Source: Anaerolineaceae bacterium UBA6105 (lineage in GTDB: Bacteria > Chloroflexota > Anaerolineae > Anaerolineales > Anaerolineaceae). Taken from it: DNA of 21,323 nucleotides. Under the pieces are notes generated by a model that did not search any database, was not told the DNA's origin, and worked only from the letters and a program-made list of their open reading frames with translations. The translations under genes and the position numbers were made by a program. How positions within the stretch are numbered: the stretch's first letter is position 1; each line of letters opens with the position of its first letter. Shown here piece by piece: positions 13,168 to 19,744 of this stretch. Location of the stretch: contig DIWN01000037.1 in assembly GCA_002423495.1 (NCBI GenBank), positions 23,457 through 44,779 on the forward strand, read 5' to 3'.

Positions 13168-14043
13168 ATGATTTGCCCGGAAAATAAACCCAAACTGGGG
13201 GTTGCATTAAGCGGAGGAGGAGCCAGAGGGCTGGCTCACATCGGTGTATTAAAAGCTTTGAGCAGCGCTGGTATTCAGATAGACTTTATAGCTGGTGCCA
13301 GCATGGGGGGAGTAATTGCGGCCTGTTTCGCTTCTGGATTAGAGCCGTCAAAGATTGAGGAAATTGCCTGTTATGTAGGGACAGCTAGCAGGCTTGCACA
13401 GTTGGCCGACCCTGTCCTGCCTGTAAAAGGCTTATTCAAGGGCAAGAAATTACATGATTTCTTCGATCAGCGGCTTAATAGTAAGACGTTTGATGATCTA
13501 CGAATTCCACTTTCAATAATAGCTGTTGATTTAAACAGCAACAGCGAAATACACATTACAAAAGGCTCGATAGCTGATGCATTACGTGCGACTACCTCTA
13601 TCCCCGGTATATTTATCCCAGTAGAGAATGATGGTATGCGTTTAGTAGACGGTGGGTTATTAAATAATTTACCTATAGACGTTGTCCGCGGTATGGGAGC
13701 GGATGTTGTTCTGGCAGTGGATGTTGGATGGCACAGCAGTGGAAAAGAGCAATGGAGGGAATCAAATCAAACCCTCCTTTCATTTACTCCACTGGGAGAT
13801 ATGATCTTGGCTTTATATGAATCACTTGACATACTATTAACCCAACAAGTTGACCATAAAATTCAATCTGACAAACCAGATTTCTTGCTTCAACCACAAA
13901 TTCCTTCAGGGATTACAACACTAACAGGTTACACGCATGTTTCAGAACTGATCGCAATTGGAGAAGAAGTCACACAGTCCATACTGGCAGACTTATGTCT
14001 TTCACTTAATCTAACTAGTGATCTGGCCAAACCTGTTGAGTAA
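13168..14043 (+). CDS. Patatin-like phospholipase (RssA/NTE type)
   Basis: A 291-residue patatin-fold acyl hydrolase, the length of bacterial RssA-like proteins. The oxyanion hole is SGGGARGLAHIGVL (15-28). The nucleophile Ser45 lies in GASMGG and the catalytic Asp161 in DGGLLNN, so the Ser-Asp dyad is complete. No signal peptide or TM is seen; family members act on phospholipids or lysophospholipids at the inner membrane face. The ATG at 13168 has only a distant AAAGG upstream. A tentative promoter (TTGATT 13082-13087, 17 bases, TATTTA 13105-13110) lies in the 97-bp gap after the glycosyltransferase, so it may start a second transcript with the radical SAM gene. Its last ~120 bp are repeated at 15578-15697 behind the radical SAM gene. 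Confidence 0.9.
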   Translation: MICPENKPKLGVALSGGGARGLAHIGVLKALSSAGIQIDFIAGASMGGVIAACFASGLEPSKIEEIACYVGTASRLAQLADPVLPVKGLFKGKKLHDFFDQRLNSKTFDDLRIPLSIIAVDLNSNSEIHITKGSIADALRATTSIPGIFIPVENDGMRLVDGGLLNNLPIDVVRGMGADVVLAVDVGWHSSGKEQWRESNQTLLSFTPLGDMILALYESLDILLTQQVDHKIQSDKPDFLLQPQIPSGITTLTGYTHVSELIAIGEEVTQSILADLCLSLNLTSDLAKPVE

Positions 14044-14112
14044 ATAATATGCTGAATTCAAGACATACGTTATTTTATTAAAATACATAATCCTTAGCAG
14101 GCGGAGGTAATA

Positions 14113-15576
14113 ATGGTACGGCATGAATTATCTAATATTGAGACTTCTCAAGATATGGGCTGGCTTTTAAAAATTCTAGAAAAAAATGGAGCTAAAATAG
14201 CAAAGAACCGCATGCTTAGAAATGCAGGGCTTTCTATCGCTGAAAAATGGCTTCTGAAGAATAATTCGAAACGCAAGCAAACAGAAAAGAGCCAGCCTCC
14301 TGGTGTGGCCGATGACCGATTATCTATGAGTTTAGCCATCCTGAATTCAGTCAGACGCGCTTTTAATGAATATAAACTTTCAGATGCAACTCTTGATAAA
14401 GTTATTAATATTCTCTTAAAAGACCTATTTCTCGAAAAAGGTTCAAGAGTGCAAAAATCGATTGAATTCCGAAAAGAGCATGGTTTCAACACCCCAGGTT
14501 TTTTGGTGATCAGCCCATCAAAAGCGTGCAACCTGAGATGTGTAGGATGCTACGCGGACTCGGATGAAAAGGTCCAGACGTTGGATTGGGATGTGGTGGA
14601 TAAAATTGTTTCAGATGCCCGCGAGCTTTGGGGAACGCAGTTTATAGTCATCAGCGGCGGAGAGCCAATGGCTTATAAATCTCAAGGAAAAACGATCCTG
14701 GACCTAGTTGAAAACAACCCGGACACATTTTTTATGATGTACACCAACGGTACATTGATTGACGATGAGGCAGCGGAAAGGATGGCAAAGCTGGGAAATA
14801 TTATCCCAGCAATTTCACTGGAAGGCTGGCGTGAGAAAACCGATGCAAGGAGAGGGGAAGGTGTATTTGACCAGGCCATGGCAGCCATGGACCGCCTCTT
14901 CCAAGCCGGTGTGCTGTGCGGCGTCTCCCTCACAGCTACCCGCCACAACGCCGAGGAAATTCTCTCCGACTCATTTATCGAATTCCTGTTTGAGGAAAAA
15001 CATGTTGTGATTGGATGGATCTTCCAATATATGCCCATCGGACGATCCTACACGTTAGATCTGATGCCGACCCCTAATCAACGGCTGGAAATGTGGCGGC
15101 AGTCATGGAAGATTATACGCGAAGAACGATCTTTTCTTGCTGACTTCTGGAACCATGGCACTGTCGTTGATGGCTGCTTATCCGCGGGTGGCCACGATAA
15201 TGGTGGATATTTCTATATTGAGTGGAACGGGAATGTAACACCCTGCGTTTTTGTGCCGTACTCCCCTGTAAATGTCAATGATATTTATTCCAATAACGGA
15301 AATTTGAACGATATTTATACTGATCCATTCTTTTCAGATATTCGTAATTGGCAAAAAAATGGCACAGATGGTAATTTGCTCATGCCGTGCTTGATTCGAG
15401 ACCATAATGAAGACTTAAGGAAGTTTATTCGGAAGCATGAAGCGAATCCAATTGATAAAAGTGCGGAAGTGGCCATTATGGATGGGGATTATGCGAAGGA
15501 CATAGATCAATATGCAAAAGATTATCATGCGCTTTCAGATGAGGTTTGGGAAAAACAATACTTGAAAAAAAGCTAA
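14113..15576 (+). CDS. Radical SAM enzyme with probable auxiliary-cluster C-terminus
   Basis: A 487-residue radical SAM protein. The SAM cluster motif is C139-NLR-C143-VG-C146 (CxxxCxxC), followed by ISGGEPM (180-186) and the SLEG segment at the end of strand 4. Three further Cys in the second half, C355 (VDGCLSAGG), C378 (GNVTPCVF) and C426 (LMPCLIRDH), have the spacing and setting of a SPASM/twitch auxiliary iron-sulfur site. The ~125 residues before the barrel are helical and basic. GGAGG five bases before the ATG is the strongest ribosome site of the cluster. Substrate is unknown; lipid C-H chemistry (as in tetraether or membrane-spanning lipid synthases) is a guess from neighbours, and peptide modification remains open. 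Positions about 14870-14990 are strikingly GC-rich compared with the rest. The gene is flanked on both sides by patatin 3'-end sequence. Confidence 0.88.
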   Translation: MVRHELSNIETSQDMGWLLKILEKNGAKIAKNRMLRNAGLSIAEKWLLKNNSKRKQTEKSQPPGVADDRLSMSLAILNSVRRAFNEYKLSDATLDKVINILLKDLFLEKGSRVQKSIEFRKEHGFNTPGFLVISPSKACNLRCVGCYADSDEKVQTLDWDVVDKIVSDARELWGTQFIVISGGEPMAYKSQGKTILDLVENNPDTFFMMYTNGTLIDDEAAERMAKLGNIIPAISLEGWREKTDARRGEGVFDQAMAAMDRLFQAGVLCGVSLTATRHNAEEILSDSFIEFLFEEKHVVIGWIFQYMPIGRSYTLDLMPTPNQRLEMWRQSWKIIREERSFLADFWNHGTVVDGCLSAGGHDNGGYFYIEWNGNVTPCVFVPYSPVNVNDIYSNNGNLNDIYTDPFFSDIRNWQKNGTDGNLLMPCLIRDHNEDLRKFIRKHEANPIDKSAEVAIMDGDYAKDIDQYAKDYHALSDEVWEKQYLKKS

Positions 15577-15577
15577 A

Positions 15578-15697
15578 CTAACAAGTTACACACATGCTTC
15601 AGAACTGATCGCAATTGGAGAAGAAATTACACAGTCCATGTTGGCAGACTTATGGCTTTCACTTCATCCAACTAACGATCCGACCTAATCTGTTGCT
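15578..15697 (+). pseudogene. Relic 3' end of a patatin paralogue
   Basis: This 120-bp stretch starts two bases after the radical SAM stop and aligns without gaps to 13921-14040, the end of the patatin gene; I count 18 differences (85% identity). The reading frame is kept for 36 codons (LTSYTHASELIAIGEE, then ITQSMLADLW) to a TAA at 15686-15688. Most changes are silent or conservative, so the fragment derives from a once-functional, diverged paralogue rather than from a recent copy of the present gene. It has no start or catalytic part. Confidence 0.85.
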
Positions 15698-15711
15698 TCA
15701 ATATTCTCCTT

Positions 15712-15792
15712 GGTTTCACCACCAGCGAGTTCTCACCCGGTGTGATTGCCTGGCAGCCGGATAAAATCTTCCTGCCGATGATTATCAAATGA
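15712..15792 (+). pseudogene. Relic C-terminus of a secreted protein with FLPMIIK tail
   Basis: In frame from 15712 the plus strand reads GFTTSEFSPGVIAWQPDK, then IFLPMIIK and a TGA at 15790-15792. The end matches the tails of the intact surface proteins in this window (YLPLILR, FLPLLLR, FLPMIVR). No coding sequence continues upstream, so only the last ~26 codons of such a gene survive. A strong terminator follows directly, as it would have for the intact gene. Confidence 0.65.
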
Positions 15793-15810
15793 ATTCGCAT
15801 TTTTTCACCG

Positions 15811-15845
15811 AAAAGGCTGGTGGATTGTTAACACCAGCCTTTTTT
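15811..15845. terminator. Rho-independent terminator between convergent units
   Basis: A nine-base perfect stem AGGCTGGTG / CACCAGCCT (15814-15822 and 15832-15840) is followed by five T on the plus strand. On the minus strand it is followed by TTTT, so it can serve both the radical SAM transcript and the convergent beta-helix gene ending at 15881. Confidence 0.85.
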
Positions 15846-15880
15846 GATCGTATCGGGCTGATCGGTCAAATAGATTGAGC

Positions 15881-17320
15881 CTACCGCAATAGTAGCGGTA
15901 AAAAAGAACCCCACAGCCTTACCGTCTCAAACGCCCCAATGTCACATGTAGCGATGCCGTTTCCATCACCATCAAGCGGACGGGTAAATCCGCGTTGATC
16001 CACCGGAGGAGGTGCAATCGGATTGCCAGCATCAATTGCCGGAGAGCCATACATTAAGGCATGCGTTTGTGTCGGTCCGCCGTTATCGCGCAGAGGACCG
16101 AGCTGAGGATCCAGCCCGATAATATCGCCATCCTCATCGAAGACGCAGTTACCTGTCGATTCAACCAGGTTGAAACCGATTGAGACGAGGCTGCCAGTAC
16201 CCCAAAGCATGCAATCATGAAAAGGTGACGCATTCTGGTCGATGTTATGGGCTATGATGGTCTGATTTAATTCTGCTGCGCAGCCTGTACTATAACAAAA
16301 TATCCCACCTGCATTGCCATAATTATCACTATCGGCATCAGCAACATTTTCAGTAATGGTTGAATGCGCAATCGAGGTCACCACGCGGGTATTGATACCG
16401 CCCCCATAGGTAATTGCAGCATTACCGCTGATCGTACTGTTTGTGATCGTCAGGCTTCGACCTGCCAACATCGCGATACCACCCCCCTCCACTGCTGCCA
16501 GATTTCCCGCCGCCAGGCTGCGATCAAGCGATACCATGGTTGTGGCGCCTATTGCGTAGATCCCACCTCCCGTTCCTGAAACGTTATCAAGTAACCTGCT
16601 TTCAGTAATGTTAAGCCTTGATCCATCGCAATACACTCCACCACCTGCGCGATTTTCTTCTGTTGAGTTTCCAGAAATGAGGCTTTCAGAAATCTCCAAC
16701 TCACTATTAAGCAAGTAAATACCACCACCGCCGTCGGAAGCACTATTGGCTCCCAACCAGGTATGGTCGATCAATAAATTGCAGGAATCGCTGTAAATAC
16801 CTCCACCATAACTCAACGCTGTATTTTGCCTGACAATGACACTTTCTAGCGTCAGCGTGCTGCTTGCGCATTTGATCCCACCCCCTTGGCCTTGACTTCC
16901 GTAAGCGATACTAATCCCAGAGATGGTGACATCTGAACCATTTTGTATATCAAAAATTCGATCGCCGATAGCCTGAGCATCAACGAGTGTCTGTCCAGCG
17001 CCTGCGCCGCTGAGGACTGTATCTGCAAAAATGTCCAGATCACCTTCTGCGCCAGTGTCATCAGCCCCAACTCGTGTAAGAGTGTAAGTGCCTGCGGGTA
17101 AAACGATGGTTGATGCGTCAGGAAATTCATTTGCTATATAAATTGCATCCCGTAATGAGCAGTGGGTAGCATCGCATGTTTCATCAAAATCGTCCAAAAA
17201 AGTTGTGACCATCAGGGGGTCCTCTGCCTTGGCGGTGTTGACCGGTCCGACCGCGGACAAAGACAGGCAAATACCAAATATCAACAGCATTCGTAAGCAT
17301 TTTTGTATGTGAAATTTCAT
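15881..17320 (-). CDS. Secreted beta-helix protein with CSLREA start and FLPLLLR tail
   Basis: A 479-residue exported protein. The ATG at 17320 is preceded by AAAGGAA; an in-frame ATG at 17335 would overlap that site. The signal peptide is MLLIFGICLSLSAVGPVNTAKA. A CSLREA-type segment follows (CDATHCSLRDAIYIAN, near residues 50-65). About 12 right-handed beta-helix turns come next, with recurrent GGGI/GGGIY and S-I-S-GN motifs across residues 130-345 (polymorphic Pmp-like repeats). After that is a choice-of-anchor-Q-like block (DNGGPTQTHAL, SPAIDAGNP, DQRGFTRP, CDIGAFE). The protein ends RLWGSFLPLLLR. Such proteins are surface-exposed and may bind or cut polysaccharide, but no lyase catalytic set is visible. 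It converges on the radical SAM unit with a shared terminator and has a structured leader upstream. Confidence 0.85.
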   Translation of the reverse strand: MKFHIQKCLRMLLIFGICLSLSAVGPVNTAKAEDPLMVTTFLDDFDETCDATHCSLRDAIYIANEFPDASTIVLPAGTYTLTRVGADDTGAEGDLDIFADTVLSGAGAGQTLVDAQAIGDRIFDIQNGSDVTISGISIAYGSQGQGGGIKCASSTLTLESVIVRQNTALSYGGGIYSDSCNLLIDHTWLGANSASDGGGGIYLLNSELEISESLISGNSTEENRAGGGVYCDGSRLNITESRLLDNVSGTGGGIYAIGATTMVSLDRSLAAGNLAAVEGGGIAMLAGRSLTITNSTISGNAAITYGGGINTRVVTSIAHSTITENVADADSDNYGNAGGIFCYSTGCAAELNQTIIAHNIDQNASPFHDCMLWGTGSLVSIGFNLVESTGNCVFDEDGDIIGLDPQLGPLRDNGGPTQTHALMYGSPAIDAGNPIAPPPVDQRGFTRPLDGDGNGIATCDIGAFETVRLWGSFLPLLLR

Positions 17321-17350
17321 TGATTTTCCTTTCATTTCTAAGACTAATTA

Positions 17351-17419
17351 CCTCGGATCCGCCGGGTTCTACTGCGTATTTAATGGTTGAGAACTGAGCT
17401 CATAAATACTTTCCCGAGG
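17351..17419 (-). promoter_or_regulatory. Nested stem structure in the beta-helix gene leader
   Basis: On the minus strand the 5' leader can fold as three nested stems: CCTCGG/CCGAGG (17414-17419 with 17351-17356), GTATTTA/TAAATAC (17403-17409 with 17376-17382) and TGAG/CTCA (17399-17402 with 17388-17391). The outer stem closes about 30 bases upstream of the start codon. No known riboswitch class was recognised. Confidence 0.4.
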
Positions 17420-17420
17420 A

Positions 17421-17449
17421 ATAAGAAACCAAAAACTTTTCGAAATCAA
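17421..17449 (-). promoter_or_regulatory. Putative promoter of the beta-helix gene
   Basis: On the minus strand TTGATT (17444-17449), 17 bases, TCTTAT (17421-17426). The expected start near 17414 would put the 5' arm of the outer leader stem at the very beginning of the transcript. Hexamers are only four of six each. Confidence 0.35.
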
Positions 17450-17514
17450 GAGTTTAACTCCAGTCACCAAAAAGAATGATCTAAGGACAACCATTATTTA
17501 ATGCTCAAGGACCT

Positions 17515-17541
17515 GGCGGGTTGAAAATCTTTCAACCCGCC
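17515..17541. terminator. Strong hairpin after the interrupted surface-protein gene
   Basis: A perfect 12-base stem GGCGGGTTGAAA / TTTCAACCCGCC with a three-base loop lies 15 bp past the stop at 17557. There is no T run on either side. The stem resembles that of the terminator behind the homologous gene at 5849-5882, suggesting gene and terminator were duplicated together. Confidence 0.55.
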
Positions 17542-17556
17542 CGAATAGAGACACTT

Positions 17557-19356
17557 TTATCGGACGATCATGGGCAGGAAGATGAAGGTATCTGTGCCCG
17601 TTCTCAATACCGTTAGAGTGACGCCTTCATCGCTGTAGTCGATCTCGATCGTCAGGCCACCAGGCAGGTCCGGCAGATTTTCGACAGAGAAATTACCTGT
17701 TCCGCTTGTGATGTGATCAACAATGAAGAAGGTATCGCCTGCCTGTGGTGTGAAACCAGGCAGCAGGGTGACGTTCAATGTCCCCTGTAATGTTGCTGCC
17801 CCGGTCACTACCAACTGGTCGTAGTCAGTGCCCGCTTCTGTTCCGCCAAGCTCGATTTCCAGGATGCCGTCTACTGCTTGGGTGTAATCGCCATCGACGG
17901 TGATGATGCCTGCTGAGTTGCCAGGGCTGACCGTGCCGGCGTTGACCAGGTTGGCTGCAAGAGTGCCGGAGCCGATCAGGCTGTCGCCACTCTCGAGGTT
18001 GAGGGTATCACCGGGGTCGAGCGTGCCGCCGCCCAGGTCAATCACCGCGTTCTCGCCGTTGTCCATGCCCTGCTGGAAAACCAGGCTGCCGGCGACGACA
18101 TCAACCGTGCCGTTGTTGGTGAAGGGGATGTCCATGGTGGTGATGGTGCCAGTGCCGTTTTTGATGAAGCTGCCGTTGTTGGTGAAGAACTCCGTTTCTC
18201 CGCCAATCATGGTCGTGGTGGCATTGGCATTGAAGGTGCCGTTATTCACGAATGTCGCAGAATTGGCAAAAGTCAGATCACGTTTGTTCCAATTGGCTGT
18301 CGAATTATTGATCAGGGTTTGGTAATCCAGTGAAAAGTCATTTTGCGTGTAAACAGACATTCCCATGGTGAAAGTCGCGGCTGTCTCGACGGTGGTTGTG
18401 CCATTACCGGTAAGTTTTCCTGCCCTCCAAAGGAATTGGGTGGCAATGTTTAGATTCCCCAAATTTTGAAGCTCGCCCATATAATCCAGGCTCAACTTGG
18501 GCAGGTAATAGTCGTAAGCCTGGCTTTCAAGGATCAGCTTACCCCCATAGGCAATTGAGAAATTCTCGGGCATCTTTAAAATGCCAACACCAGTCTTAAA
18601 ATAGACCGTACTGGTTCCGCTTGCTGGCTGGACAGTTAAAGCAGTGCCAGTATTTTCAGGCTGTGAATATGTACCATATAAATTTACTGTACCTCCCCTT
18701 ACGTTTACTTGATTTACGCGTAACTGAGACCCAGTATTAAAATTAAAAGTCTGTCCGGAGGCATAGTCATTATTGCCCACATACAAGTACTCACCCTGAA
18801 AAATTCCGGTGTGTGTTCCACCACGAACGAGGATAACACCGCCACCATAGGTTTGATGTTCAGTAAAGGTCACGGTTCCTGCATTATTGAAAACAGCGTA
18901 GATAAACAAATCTCCAGTGCCCAGTTTAGTGATACTGCCTGAAGATCCGACATTCACAACGCCGGTTTGAGTAAAAACATTTATGATAATCCGACTGCTC
19001 TCGGCAATAGCCACCAGTGTGCCATTAATTGTCATTGTTGTTGCGTCTAGAGCCATCCCCTGATTGATCGTCAGGAAGGCACCTGGTTCGATCGTTAATG
19101 ACAAAACCGGAGGGGTTGGCAGGTCAACATTTGTATAAATTACTGGGAAATTCGTAACAACAGGAATATTCACCGCATAAGTTGATCCTGGCACGTGTCC
19201 ACAAGACCAGTTTCCGGCTAACATCTAGTCTGGACTGCCATCCCCTTCCCAGGTACAGGTCTCTGCCTGCACAGGTTTGTTCGCGCCGGCCAGGAAACCT
19301 AAAGCAAGAACCAGAACCAGGATTGTTCTAAGGGTAATGCAAAGGGACTTTCTCAT
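17557..19356 (-). pseudogene. Large secreted surface protein, split by an in-frame TAG after the signal peptide
   Basis: An ATG at 19356, with AAAGGAG five bases upstream, encodes 43 residues: a normal signal peptide (ILVLVLALGFLAGANKPVQA) and the mature start ETCTWEGDGSPD. A TAG at 19225-19227 interrupts, and the same frame continues at once as MLAGNWSCGHVP for another 555 residues. The homologue at 5894-7858 reads TCTWVGGNGDWNVNANWSCG through this point, so one original gene is certain. The body has Gly/Asn/Thr-rich beta repeats (NNGT units), an SPGNSAG-GDYTQ-LEIELGGT module very close to that homologue, and the tail FIFLPMIVR. The downstream part has no ribosome site or signal peptide of its own. 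The cause may be a recent nonsense mutation, assembly error or recoding; the long intact frame after the stop favours a recent change or an error. Confidence 0.85.
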
Positions 19357-19621
19357 GACGACTCCTTTGTACTTTTTAAAGTGGTGATGGTGATGTTAGT
19401 GGTCTCACTCAACAAGCATGGAAATCAAGCTTGTGGTGACTTAATAATGTAGCTACTTGTTAACAGATTAGAAACAGCAATTTTTGATCTTCAATTTTTT
19501 AAGAATGTCTTGGAACTGATGCTAATAATTTTACTATAAAAAATTCAACAACAGGCAAATTCTGCGGAATTCTCCAGGGAAATTGATGTCGAAAATTTGA
19601 ATATCTGCCCGGTCAAATCCC
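19357..19621. other. Intergenic region upstream of the interrupted surface-protein gene
   Basis: AT-rich DNA that should hold the promoter and leader of the minus-strand gene. I found no convincing -35/-10 pair. A short inverted repeat CAAGC / GCTTG brackets ATGGAAATCAA near 19416-19436. No open frame or RNA gene was recognised. Confidence 0.4.
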
Positions 19622-19744
19622 CCATCCACTGCCCCTGGCCGGCAGCTGCTGCGCATTAGCCGCAAAGCGATCCTCATCCGCCTTTAAATGGAACGTGTGT
19701 TGGAGATCTTCGCCAAAGCGGGTGGGGGGAACGGCTTGAGCTAA
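19622..19744 (+). pseudogene. Relic 3' end of a serine palmitoyltransferase-like gene
   Basis: These 123 bp align without any gap to the last 41 codons (4860-4982) of the PLP enzyme gene, same strand and same frame, including the stop codon. I count 90 identities (73%). The translation reads PSTAPGRQLLRISRKAILIRL, then a TAA replacing CAG, then MERVLEIFAKAGGGNGLS and a final TAA. There is no homology immediately upstream. The fragment is dead (internal stop, no active site), and its last bases overlap the stop of the convergent GTPase gene. Confidence 0.85.

Noticed and set aside
19225..19227. Pyrrolysine or other programmed decoding of the TAG
   Set aside because: No downstream recoding structure was seen, the homologue has no such stop, and pyrrolysine is not expected in a secreted structural protein here. 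Mutation or error is simpler.
5894..19356. PEP-CTERM or LPXTG sorting for the surface proteins
   Set aside because: The tails lack a PEP or LPXTG motif and the hydrophobic helix plus basic stretch these systems need.
4983..19621. A classical transposon or prophage for the bracketed segment
   Set aside because: No transposase, integrase, phage structural gene or terminal inverted repeat was found within the window.
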